From: JAVZOV01 sp049976445
GTDB lineage: Archaea > Thermoproteota > Thermoprotei > Gearchaeales > WAQG01
Length of the DNA: 6,045 nucleotides
Assembly: GCA_049976445.1 (NCBI GenBank)
Contig: JBMFIF010000085.1
Span: 1 to 6,045, forward strand
Reading direction: 5' to 3'
The translations under genes were made by a program, and so were the position numbers. The notes beneath the pieces are model-generated. The model had not been told where the DNA came from. It ran no database searches and worked only from the letters and a program-made list of their open reading frames with translations. Positions 1 through 5,942 of the stretch are shown piece after piece. Numbering within the stretch: the stretch's first letter is position 1; each line of letters begins with the position of its first letter.

Positions 1-2
1 TT

Positions 3-56
3 AGGGAGCGTGTAGTGGTAGGGGTAAGTCTCTTATGCACAGATCCTCACATGTGA
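3..56 (+). CDS. Possible 3' end of an upstream gene (partial)
   Basis: The frame beginning at base 3 is open from the window edge to a TGA at 54-56 and reads RERVVVGVSLLCTDPHM. The other two forward frames give a stop at 13-15 or run into the next ORF. The stop lies six bases before the ATG at 62, the spacing expected between neighbouring genes of an archaeal operon. Eighteen codons are too few to identify a family, and a chance open frame of this length is common. This is a weak call based on position only. Confidence 0.2.
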   Translation, partial: RERVVVGVSLLCTDPHM

Positions 57-60
57 GAAT
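43..60. promoter_or_regulatory. Palindrome just upstream of the small ORF, operator-like
   Basis: Bases 46-57 read CTCACATGTGAG, a perfect 12-base palindrome, and the symmetry continues to 43-60 with one mismatched pair. It ends two bases before the ATG at 62 and contains the GTGAG that could serve as its ribosome-binding site. A dimeric regulator could bind such a site, and pairing in RNA could mask the ribosome-binding site. Neither role is shown by the sequence, and it also overlaps the possible upstream gene end. Confidence 0.3.
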
Positions 61-61
61 T

Positions 62-346
62 ATGCAACAAAGCAAAAGAAGTAATAAACTTTTACTTTAC
101 ATCACAGTTAAAACAGATTTTCTTGGATCATTAGATTCAATTTTACCATCTGTTATTGTTAGGGCGTTTGGACTTGTAGGTTTTGAGATTACTAGGTATT
201 CAGAAGTTTCCATGAAATTAGTTAAGTATATGTCAGGAGGAAATACGTTATTAAGTTTTATAAATACGATTAGCTTAGATAATATTTTTATTACTATAAT
301 ACTTGTAAACGATAAAACAATTAAAAAGAGTATTAAAAACAAATAG
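62..346 (+). CDS. Small protein, unassigned; weak resemblance to RNase P subunit Pop5
   Basis: From the ATG at 62 this encodes 94 residues, ending at a TAG. I prefer this start over the ATG at 35 because GTGAG (53-57) precedes it at short spacing and the protein core begins here (MQQSKRSNKLLLYITVK). Codon choice resembles the neighbouring genes, with AGA/AGG arginine and third-position A/T, which supports real coding. The protein shows a beta-strand (KLLLYITVK), a predicted helix (LDSILPSVIVRAFGLVGFE), a strand (MKLVKYM), a strand (NIFITIILV) and a basic tail (NDKTIKKSIKNK). This order recalls archaeal Pop5, which has a 'KRYL' opening, a helix, 'L-I-Y' and a 'VSGTIK' end, but the central segment is short and the key residues do not match. 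Treat it as hypothetical. Confidence 0.5.
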   Translation: MQQSKRSNKLLLYITVKTDFLGSLDSILPSVIVRAFGLVGFEITRYSEVSMKLVKYMSGGNTLLSFINTISLDNIFITIILVNDKTIKKSIKNK

Positions 347-349
347 TGC

Positions 350-359
350 TTTAATTTTT
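350..359 (+). terminator. Weak T-rich termination signal after the small ORF
   Basis: Bases 350-359 (TTTAATTTTT) follow the TAG by three bases. Archaeal RNA polymerase can terminate on oligo-T without a hairpin, and gene-free sequence follows. The T run is short and interrupted, so this is tentative. Confidence 0.3.
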
Positions 360-438
360 AAGAATAAAAGAATTTTTGAAGTTATATTTGTGTAAGACTT
401 AATCAAAGTATTATTGAAATGTACGTGTTGTCTGTGAA

Positions 439-498
439 AGAGTATTTATTTGAATGTAATTTATGATATTTGGTGCTAGAGTTAGATCATCTTTATAG
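439..498 (+). repeat. Decayed copy of the gatD promoter and first codons (copy 1)
   Basis: Bases 441-464 are identical to 771-794, exactly 330 bases downstream. Similarity continues through TTTGGTGCTA and, after a one-base gap, through a segment matching the first gatD codons (GATC-TCTTTAT). It ends near 498, after which the two copies are unrelated. The single-base gap falls inside the position of the gatD ATG, so this copy has no start codon. The shared part includes the TATA-like element and the GGTG that precedes the gatD start. It is therefore a relic duplication of the gatD 5' region. Whether the TATA-like part still drives transcription is unknown. Confidence 0.8.
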
Positions 499-594
499 GC
501 AAATAATGCGCACAATAAAAATAAACGTAAAAAACACCTACAAGAAAACAGCAATCATCCGAAATATCATGCGGCCCAGCATATTACTAAGAAA

Positions 595-768
595 CGCTCT
601 TAAATAAGAATGTTGTGGCTTCCTTTTCCAATACTTTTTGATGATGAATTATTCCCTAGAATAATTAAAAAATACATGAAAACAAAAACAACTAGAACCT
701 CTTTTCCTCGCTTGACAAGAGTAGGGGTTTCACAGAAGGAACAGCCACAAAAATCTTACTTGAGAGCG
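595..768. repeat. 174-base block bounded by long imperfect inverted repeats (MITE-like)
   Basis: The left arm, 595-625, pairs with the right arm, 736-768. Both carry CGCTCT at the outer end, TAAGA in the middle, and TTGTGGCT followed by TCCTT at the inner end. By hand alignment 27 of 31 left-arm bases match, with a two-base insertion in the right arm. The 110-base interior encodes no protein and includes a perfect hairpin at 647-666. Size, terminal inverted repeats and lack of coding sequence fit a miniature inverted-repeat transposable element or a solo remnant of an insertion sequence. I see no clear target-site duplication. A structured RNA is the main alternative. The right end abuts the gatD promoter. 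Confidence 0.6.
647..666. repeat. Perfect hairpin inside the inverted-repeat block
   Basis: AATTATTC (647-654) and GAATAATT (659-666) are exact reverse complements separated by CCTA. The stem is AT-rich apart from its closing pair next to the loop. It sits nearer the left arm of the surrounding inverted repeat. It could add to a folded RNA or DNA structure, but such a short AT-rich palindrome can also occur by chance in this composition. Confidence 0.45.
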
Positions 769-809
769 AGAGTATTTATTTGAATGTAATTTATATGATT
801 TGGTGCTAA
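769..809 (+). promoter_or_regulatory. gatD promoter and translation signal (copy 2 of the repeat)
   Basis: A purine-rich GAGAG (768-772, BRE-like) leads into TATTTATT (773-780), a plausible archaeal TATA box centred about 33 bases before the gatD ATG. This predicts initiation within a few bases of the start codon, so a leaderless or very short-leader mRNA. GGTG (802-805) lies four bases before the ATG and could act as a weak ribosome-binding site. The segment is one of two copies in the window (see 439-498), and the repeat extends into the gatD coding sequence to about 829. The inverted-repeat block ends immediately upstream, so any upstream activator site has probably been displaced. Confidence 0.55.
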
Positions 810-2141
810 ATGTTGGATCCTCTTTATGGATATAGAGGTATTGCAAGAAAACTCTTAGAGATTGCTCACGCAAGCATAGGTGATACAATTACTATTAAAT
901 CTAAAAGTTTAACTTATACGGGAATATTGATGCCACGTTATGAGACAGCAGATCCTAATCATATAACAATAAAATTAGAAAATGGATATAATATAGGCGT
1001 CCGCGTTGATGAAAATACGATAATTGAAGTTAAACAACATGGTGAAAAATCTCAAGTTAGTTCGCATGTTACCCAATTTAGAGGACTTCCTTACATAGTT
1101 TTGGTTGGTGTTGGTGGGACTATAATGAGCAGAATTGATTATGTAACTGGGGCAGTAAAACCTTCCTTCACAGTTGCAGATCTTATAGAGGTTGTTCCAG
1201 GAATTACTGAAAAGTATGATGTAAAAATGATAGAGCTTTTGAAAATTTTTAGTGAAGATATGAAACCAGAATACTGGTCTAGAATGGCTGAGACTGCTGC
1301 AAGGGAAATAATGGATGGAGCTGAAGGAATAATTATTGCTCATGGAACAGATACCATGGGTTATTCTGCGGCTGCTTTAAGTTTTGCATTAAGAAATCTA
1401 CCAGTACCAGTTATTTTTGTTGGTGCTCAGAGGAGTTCAGACAGACCATCTAGTGATGCAGCAGTTAATTTAAAAGCTGCTATAACTTATGTCACAAAAG
1501 GTCCATATTCTGGTGTATTTGTTGTAATGCATGGAGGACTAGATGATGACATCTGTCATGTGCATAGGGGCACTAAAGTAAGAAAGTTACATACTAGTAG
1601 AAGAGACGCATTTAGGACAGTAAACTCTAACATAGTAGCTGAAATACGAGGAGAGCAAATTAGTATCATTGATCATAGATACTTATTACCTCGTGACAAA
1701 TCTAGACGGATTGAATTATATCCTAAATTTGAGCCTAAAGTGGCATTAATTAAAACGTATCCAGGAATAAGTAGTGAATTAATTGATTATTTATTAGATA
1801 AAAATTATAGAGGTATTGTTATTGAAGGAACAGGACTTGGTCATGTACCTGAAGGTTTAGTTCGATCTGTACAAAGAGCTAGTGAAATGGGAATCGTTGT
1901 CGTAATAGCATCACAGTGCATTTGGGGTAGGGTTAATATGAATGTATATTCACGGGGAAGAGAATTATTAGCTGCTGGTGCGATTGGTGCTGAAGATATG
2001 TTACCAGAAACTGCATTAGTTAAACTAATGTGGGTATTAGGACAAGGTTATGATTATAAGGATGCTAAGAAAATAATGCTAACTAATATAGCAGGTGAGA
2101 TAGAAGAGAGATCTTTTGAAAGCTGGAGGTGCACACAATGA
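810..2141 (+). CDS. gatD: Glu-tRNA(Gln) amidotransferase subunit D, with the first catalytic Thr replaced by Val
   Basis: GatD is the ammonia-producing subunit of the cytosolic archaeal GatDE complex that converts Glu-tRNA(Gln) to Gln-tRNA(Gln). The 443 residues match the usual family length. An N-terminal beta-barrel-like domain (about 1-85, including YRGIARKLLE and PRYETAD) precedes an L-asparaginase fold (about 92-443). Visible family motifs are DYVTGAV (110-116), MKPEYW, HGTDTM (178-183), AQRSSDRPSSDA, HRGTKVRKLHTSRRDAF, IEGTGLGH, SQCIWGRVNMNVY and NIAGEI near the end. Catalytic positions Y111, T180, D181 and K259 are present. The TGGT motif reads VGGT: residue 101, the first catalytic threonine of the family, is valine (codon GTT, 1110-1112). 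Nothing else looks degenerate. The start is supported by the promoter spacing and the family N-terminus. Its TGA overlaps the gatE ATG. Confidence 0.95.
   Translation: MLDPLYGYRGIARKLLEIAHASIGDTITIKSKSLTYTGILMPRYETADPNHITIKLENGYNIGVRVDENTIIEVKQHGEKSQVSSHVTQFRGLPYIVLVGVGGTIMSRIDYVTGAVKPSFTVADLIEVVPGITEKYDVKMIELLKIFSEDMKPEYWSRMAETAAREIMDGAEGIIIAHGTDTMGYSAAALSFALRNLPVPVIFVGAQRSSDRPSSDAAVNLKAAITYVTKGPYSGVFVVMHGGLDDDICHVHRGTKVRKLHTSRRDAFRTVNSNIVAEIRGEQISIIDHRYLLPRDKSRRIELYPKFEPKVALIKTYPGISSELIDYLLDKNYRGIVIEGTGLGHVPEGLVRSVQRASEMGIVVVIASQCIWGRVNMNVYSRGRELLAAGAIGAEDMLPETALVKLMWVLGQGYDYKDAKKIMLTNIAGEIEERSFESWRCTQ
2125..2131 (+). promoter_or_regulatory. Strong ribosome-binding site for gatE
   Basis: GGAGGTG lies inside the last gatD codons, six bases before the ATG at 2138. 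This near-ideal anti-16S match decides the gatE start and marks internal initiation after gatD. The GTG at 2129 is part of this site and so is unlikely to be the start. Confidence 0.75.
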
Positions 2142-4027
2142 TAGATTATCATGCAATTGGACTTAAAGTTGGGCTTGAAGTGCATCAGCAACTTAACACT
2201 AAAAATAAGTTATTCTGTTCATGTCCAACTGAATTAAGTGAAAAAGAGGATATCAGGTTTCATAGATATCTTAGGGCAGTAAAGAGTGAATTAGGAGAGG
2301 TTGACCCAGCAGCATTGTTTGAAGTTAAAAGGGGAAGAAGTTATATATATTTATGCGAACACACAAATACATGCCTTGTAGAAATGGATGAAGAACCTCC
2401 CCATCCAATTAATGAGGAAGCATTACGTGCTGCATTAATATTTGCATTAATGGTTAATAGTACTCCCGTTGATGAGGTTCATGTTATGAGAAAAGAAGTT
2501 ATTGACGGTTCTAATACTACAGGTTTTCAAAGAACTGCAGTAGTTGCATTAGGTGGTTTTATAAAAGATGAAAATTCAATAATAACAATTCAAACAATTA
2601 GCTTAGAAGAAGATGCTGCAAGGAAAATTGATGAGCAAGGGTCTTTAGTATATTATAAATTAGATAGGATGGGAATACCACTCATAGAAATTTCAACAGG
2701 ACCAGATATACATACTCCTCAACAAGCTGAACGTGTTGCCCTTAAAATTGGTAGGCTCTTAAGGTCCACAAATATGGTGAAACGAGGTTTAGGTACAATA
2801 AGACAGGATCTCAATATTTCTATTTCAGGAGGTGCAAAAACTGAGGTAAAAGGTGTGCAAGAATTGGAATTAATAAGTAAAGTTGTTGAATATGAGGCAT
2901 TAAGGCAGATAAATCTCCTTAAATTAAAGGATGAGCTGAACCGGAAGATTGATAAAAATTCTTTAACATTTGATGTGATGGACGTAACAAAAGTTTTTGA
3001 AAAAACTAATAGTAAAATTTTACGCAAATATATTGACAGTAATGAGAGAATATATGCTTTAAAACTTAAGGGTTTAGCTGGATTTCTCAAATTTGAACTT
3101 CAACCAGGACGTAGATTTGGTACTGAACTTTCAGATTATGCGAAATTCTGGGGTGGTGTGACTGGAATCATACATACTGATGAACTTCCTAATTATGGTA
3201 TCACTAATGATGATGTTAAAAAACTTAGAGAATTCATGAATGCTAATGAAAACGATGTGATAGTAATAACTGGAGGACCAGAAGAAAATTGTATAGAAGG
3301 ATTAAAAGCTGTTTACCAGCGTGTTTTACAAGCTTTTGTAATGATACCAGAAGAAACTAGAATGGCTAGACCTGATGGGACAACTAGTTATGCAAGACCA
3401 AGGCCGGGATCTGCAAGAATGTATCCTGAAACCGATGTTCCACCTATTGTTATTACTAAAGAATTGCTAGATGTTTTGCGTAGTTCACTACCTAAAACTT
3501 TAGAGGAAAAAGTGAAAGAATTAATGGAATCACATAAACTTAACAAAGAGATGGCAGTAAGCATCGCTGATTCAGATTATTATGAGCTTTATATAGAAGC
3601 AGTCAAAATGGGAGTACCCCCGACAATAGCTGCATCGACGTTAACTCAAACATTAAAAAGCCTGAAACGTGATGGTATACCTATTGAAAATCTTACAGAA
3701 GAAGTTTTGAGAGAAGTGTTTAAGAAATTATCAAAAGGAGAAATTGTGAAAGAAGCTTTACCAGACATATTGGCATGGCTTGCTAGAAATCCATCTTTTT
3801 CAATTGAAGACACACTTAAAGTCCTTAATTTAACACCGTTAACTGAGACGGATGTAGAACGTCTCATAGATTCTCTTATTGAAAAGTATAAGGGTGCAAA
3901 GATTGAAATTTTAAGTAGCGTAGTGATGAAAGAATTAATGAAGGAGATAAGAGGACGTTTTGATGGAGGTAAAGCTAAGAAAATTGTCGATGAAAAAATC
4001 AAGAAAGTAAAGGAAGGCGCTCTATAA
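2138..4027 (+). CDS. gatE: Glu-tRNA(Gln) amidotransferase subunit E
   Basis: GatE binds Glu-tRNA(Gln), phosphorylates the glutamyl group with ATP and amidates it with ammonia channelled from GatD. From the ATG at 2138 it has 629 residues, typical for the family. The GatB-type kinase core (about 1-285) shows GLEVHQQL (12-19), SNTTGFQRT (125-133), SLEEDAAR (155-162), GIPLIEISTGPDI (179-191) and RQDLNISI (222-229). Cysteines 27, 29, 73 and 79 form two pairs that may bind zinc, as in GatB. A GAD insertion domain, also found in bacterial-type AspRS, follows (about 285-400), then the conserved stretch around PDGTTSYARPRPGSARMYPETD (about 412-433). The last 190 residues are the helical and YqeY-like tail that contacts tRNA, with GGKAKKIVDEK near the end. 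It overlaps gatD as ATGA, so the subunits are co-translated. Unlike GatD, I see no altered key residue. Confidence 0.96.
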   Translation: MIDYHAIGLKVGLEVHQQLNTKNKLFCSCPTELSEKEDIRFHRYLRAVKSELGEVDPAALFEVKRGRSYIYLCEHTNTCLVEMDEEPPHPINEEALRAALIFALMVNSTPVDEVHVMRKEVIDGSNTTGFQRTAVVALGGFIKDENSIITIQTISLEEDAARKIDEQGSLVYYKLDRMGIPLIEISTGPDIHTPQQAERVALKIGRLLRSTNMVKRGLGTIRQDLNISISGGAKTEVKGVQELELISKVVEYEALRQINLLKLKDELNRKIDKNSLTFDVMDVTKVFEKTNSKILRKYIDSNERIYALKLKGLAGFLKFELQPGRRFGTELSDYAKFWGGVTGIIHTDELPNYGITNDDVKKLREFMNANENDVIVITGGPEENCIEGLKAVYQRVLQAFVMIPEETRMARPDGTTSYARPRPGSARMYPETDVPPIVITKELLDVLRSSLPKTLEEKVKELMESHKLNKEMAVSIADSDYYELYIEAVKMGVPPTIAASTLTQTLKSLKRDGIPIENLTEEVLREVFKKLSKGEIVKEALPDILAWLARNPSFSIEDTLKVLNLTPLTETDVERLIDSLIEKYKGAKIEILSSVVMKELMKEIRGRFDGGKAKKIVDEKIKKVKEGAL

Positions 4028-4057
4028 TGATTTTTGAGTGTTATTTTTATATTTCTT
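4028..4057 (+). promoter_or_regulatory. T-rich end of gatD-gatE and TATA-like promoter for the acylphosphatase
   Basis: The 51 bases between gatE and the acylphosphatase are T-rich. TTTTT at 4031-4035 and 4044-4048 could terminate part of the gatE transcription. TTTTTATATTT (4044-4054) is a good TATA box centred about 30 bases before the ATG at 4079, predicting a leaderless or nearly leaderless mRNA for the next gene. Read-through from gatE is also possible given the short gap. Confidence 0.45.
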
Positions 4058-4078
4058 GTTTGTATATTTTATAGTGCA

Positions 4079-4357
4079 ATGAGTATCAAGCGTGTGTATG
4101 TGAGAGTGTATGGTATTGTTCAAGGAGTGTTCTTTAGATCTAGTACGAGAAGTATTGCGAAAAGACTTGGATTAAAGGGTTACGTTAGGAACTTACCTGA
4201 TGGTAGTGTTGAGGCTGTTTTTGAGGGTGAAGAGGATGCTGTTGAAAGAGCTATAGAGTGGTGTAGGCATGGGCCTCCTGCTGCTGTTGTTGAGAGAGTT
4301 GATGTAAGGTATGAAGAACCTAAAGATGATTATGATGATTTTTACATTGAATATTAG
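4079..4357 (+). CDS. acyP: Acylphosphatase
   Basis: This 92-residue cytosolic enzyme hydrolyses carboxyl-phosphate bonds in acyl phosphates such as acetyl phosphate or 1,3-bisphosphoglycerate. The family signature is complete: VYGIVQGVFFRSS (10-22), where R20 holds the phosphate, and GLKGYVRNLPDGSVEAVFEG (31-50), where N38 positions the catalytic water. The end is acidic (EEPKDDYDDFYIEY), finishing in the tyrosine-containing edge strand usual for the fold. I chose the ATG at 4079 because the family begins here (MSIKRVYVRVYG). A TTG at 4034 would add a hydrophobic extension that runs through the promoter. The nuclease gene starts nine bases after its stop, so the two are probably co-transcribed, although no functional link is known. 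Confidence 0.93.
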   Translation: MSIKRVYVRVYGIVQGVFFRSSTRSIAKRLGLKGYVRNLPDGSVEAVFEGEEDAVERAIEWCRHGPPAAVVERVDVRYEEPKDDYDDFYIEY

Positions 4358-4366
4358 TGAGTAGCC

Positions 4367-5443
4367 TTGAGTTGGTCTCAATTAGAAGAAAAGATAGCCC
4401 AATATTTTTCATTATTGGGATACAATGTAACGAGGAATTTAAGAATTAAAGGTAAGAGTGGAGCCTTACATGAAATAGATGTATATGCTGAGAAAGAGGG
4501 ACCTGAAGGTAAAATACGTATAATTATTGAAGCAAAAGATTATTCTGAGCCTGTGACTAAAGAATGGGTTATGAAGTTAGCAGAGGTTAAAGAAGATATT
4601 GGTGCAGATAAGGCTATTCTTATCACTTCATCACGTTTTACACCCTCAGCAATAGCTATAGCACAAAATAAGGGGGTAGATCTTTGGGACCATGAGATAT
4701 TAGCCGAAAAATTAAAAATGATGAAAATTAATGAGAAAGAAGTGAATGTTAAGATTCTATCTGTATCCTTAACAAAAGATGAAGCACTAAAGATAGTATT
4801 TAAAAATTTAAGACGAATACTATTTTTTAAATCAGAGCGTATTAAAGATTTTTCATTAGTTTTTCATCCAACATATTTATTTGAGATTCGCACAGTAGAA
4901 TTTGTTAGTAGTTTTGTAGGTAAACCTACAAAAAGATACATAAAGCGTTATTTAATGATAGACTCAGTAAACGGAAATGTTTTAGGTTTTTACAAGATAA
5001 GCGGAAGATCATACATTAACGTTAACGATCCATTAATGAGAGTATTAGCTATTTTATCTTCGAAGGGCGAGATTCTATTGAACGATGCAGAGAAAATGAT
5101 TAGCAAAGAATTAATAAAAGATATGATCAATCAACATATTTTTTCGTACGATGCAAAAAAGAATATTCTACGCTTGGATCAAAGAAAATCGCACATTTTG
5201 GTGAACCCTAATATCATTGAAAAAAAGTTAGTTACTTTGTACGAAAAAGAACTATTCATTGAAAAATCAGTAACAAGCATTGATAGTTTATTTGATAAAC
5301 TTTCTGGAGAATTTGCATTTGATGTTTTAACAATGGCAACAATATTTTATCCATTCTATAAGGCAGTTGTAGTTGATAAGAGTGGTGGAGAACGTTATAT
5401 ATATGTTGATGGAGTAATTAAGCATACATGGTCAGAACCTTAA
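4367..5443 (+). CDS. PD-(D/E)XK nuclease, Mrr-type, with an unrecognised C-terminal region
   Basis: The first 115 residues form a restriction-endonuclease-like domain. It opens with a helix (SQLEEKIAQYFSLLGYNV), then HEIDVYAE with D38, the strand IRIIIEAKDY with the E55-x-K57 catalytic pair, and ADKAILITSSRFTPSAIAIA ending in VDLWDHE, as in Mrr_cat proteins. It probably cuts DNA with metal ions. Residues about 133-358 are unrecognised but contain two similar units: FHPTY...RYLMIDSVNG (166-203) and FYPFY...RYIYVDGV (327-350). A winged-helix-like stretch (about 220-275) lies between them. The only workable start is TTG at 4367, since an in-frame TGA lies at 4358-4360 and the domain needs the first residues. 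GTGAG (4357-4361) precedes it. No methyltransferase or specificity gene is nearby, so it may be a solitary modification-dependent or defence nuclease, or a housekeeping DNA enzyme. Confidence 0.8.
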   Translation: MSWSQLEEKIAQYFSLLGYNVTRNLRIKGKSGALHEIDVYAEKEGPEGKIRIIIEAKDYSEPVTKEWVMKLAEVKEDIGADKAILITSSRFTPSAIAIAQNKGVDLWDHEILAEKLKMMKINEKEVNVKILSVSLTKDEALKIVFKNLRRILFFKSERIKDFSLVFHPTYLFEIRTVEFVSSFVGKPTKRYIKRYLMIDSVNGNVLGFYKISGRSYINVNDPLMRVLAILSSKGEILLNDAEKMISKELIKDMINQHIFSYDAKKNILRLDQRKSHILVNPNIIEKKLVTLYEKELFIEKSVTSIDSLFDKLSGEFAFDVLTMATIFYPFYKAVVVDKSGGERYIYVDGVIKHTWSEP

Positions 5444-5502
5444 ATTGTAGTGGCATCCATGCGAATACAACACACTCAAATATGATAGAAATAACGCAAA
5501 AA

Positions 5503-5593
5503 GGTAGTCTCAGCTTGTCATGATAAAATCTCCTTATAATATTATTTATTAAAGTAAAGTACTTAAACTTTAACATGACATGCAAAGACTACC
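5503..5593. repeat. Long imperfect inverted repeat after the nuclease gene
   Basis: The arm 5503-5529 pairs with 5567-5593; 22 of 27 bases are complementary by hand alignment. It contains an outer GGTAGTCT/AGACTACC and an inner TGTCATG/CATGACA, around a 37-base AT-rich loop. It begins 59 bases after the nuclease stop codon. It could be a transcript-end hairpin, a processing site, a structured RNA, or a miniature mobile-element remnant. Its arms do not resemble those of the inverted-repeat block upstream of gatD. Confidence 0.55.
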
Positions 5594-5662
5594 AAGCATA
5601 ACATCCATAACATTTATCAACATCAATGAACATTCCATACCAATGATTTACTTTTTCTTCTA

Positions 5663-5815
5663 AATAGTTTAACTAAAAAACTAGAAAATATTGGATTTGA
5701 AATAATTTCAAAAGCACAGTATTTTATCCATTTTACAGAACAGAGGTAATTGATAAAGATAGTGGAAAACGTTGTATATATTGATGCAGTAAAACATATG
5801 TTAGTAATTCCTTAA
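5663..5815 (+). pseudogene. Remnant of a second copy of the nuclease C-terminus
   Basis: Translated with frame changes, this stretch reads NSLTKKLENIGFEIISKA, then TVFYPFYRTEVIDKDSGKR, then YIDAVKHM and ends P-stop. The intact nuclease has DSLFDKLSGEFAFDVLTMA, then TIFYPFYKAVVVDKSGGER, then YVDGVIKHTW and ends P-stop. The DNA is also plainly similar (TATTTTATCCATT, TTGATAA, AGTGGA, AACGTT, CCTTAA). A frame slip near 5716 and another near 5777, with a TGA at 5782-5784 between them, break it. Only about the last 50 codons are recognisable, and no nuclease domain remains upstream. It is a degraded tandem paralogue or a partial duplication of the gene end. Confidence 0.8.
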
Positions 5816-5942
5816 TGCTCCTTTTGGTGCCCTCCTTTACTTCTATTATAAGCTCTCATGAAATGTAACATTACTTTAACAGTCACATGGATAACAATAT
5901 GATAAACTTATATTATGCATAATAAAAAATAAATCATGAACA

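Larger units (their letters stand above)
347..809. other. Gene-free region between the small ORF and gatD
   Basis: This 463-base stretch contains no convincing ORF. It holds a weak T-rich segment after the small ORF, a decayed copy of the gatD promoter and start (439-498), about 95 A-rich bases without recognisable content (499-594), a block bounded by long inverted repeats (595-768), and the functional gatD promoter (769-809). I looked for a tRNA T-arm and for paired C and D boxes and did not find them. The mixture of a partial duplication and a repeat-bounded block suggests past insertion and rearrangement. Confidence 0.7.

Noticed and set aside
97..342. Reverse-strand ORF opposite the small ORF
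   Set aside because: It lies wholly within the forward ORF, is hydrophobic in the way typical of the complement of A+T-rich coding DNA, and has no ribosome-binding site or family match.
641..647. ATGATGA as the C box of a C/D-box guide RNA
   Set aside because: No CTGA D box or C'/D' pair follows at suitable spacing, so a guide RNA is not supported.
439..829. The two promoter copies as a CRISPR array or ordinary target-site duplication
   Set aside because: There are only two diverged copies, about 60 bases long and 330 bases apart, one of them coding at its end. That is too few and too far apart for CRISPR and too long for a usual transposon target duplication.
975..1343. Reverse-strand ORF opposite gatD
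   Set aside because: It is a shadow of the strongly conserved gatD sequence and resembles no known protein.
2129..2137. GTG start of gatE three codons upstream
   Set aside because: This GTG is part of the GGAGGTG ribosome-binding site; the ATG at 2138 has ideal spacing from it.
2719..3090. Reverse-strand ORF opposite gatE
   Set aside because: It is a shadow frame of gatE; its Ser/Leu/Arg-rich composition is an artefact of reading coding DNA backwards.
3646..4002. Reverse-strand ORF opposite the gatE 3' end
   Set aside because: It is entirely inside gatE, with no independent start signal or recognisable motif.
4034..4078. TTG-initiated N-terminal extension of the acylphosphatase resembling a signal peptide
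   Set aside because: The extension is encoded by the T-rich terminator/TATA region, which yields hydrophobic residues by composition alone. The family start fits the ATG at 4079.
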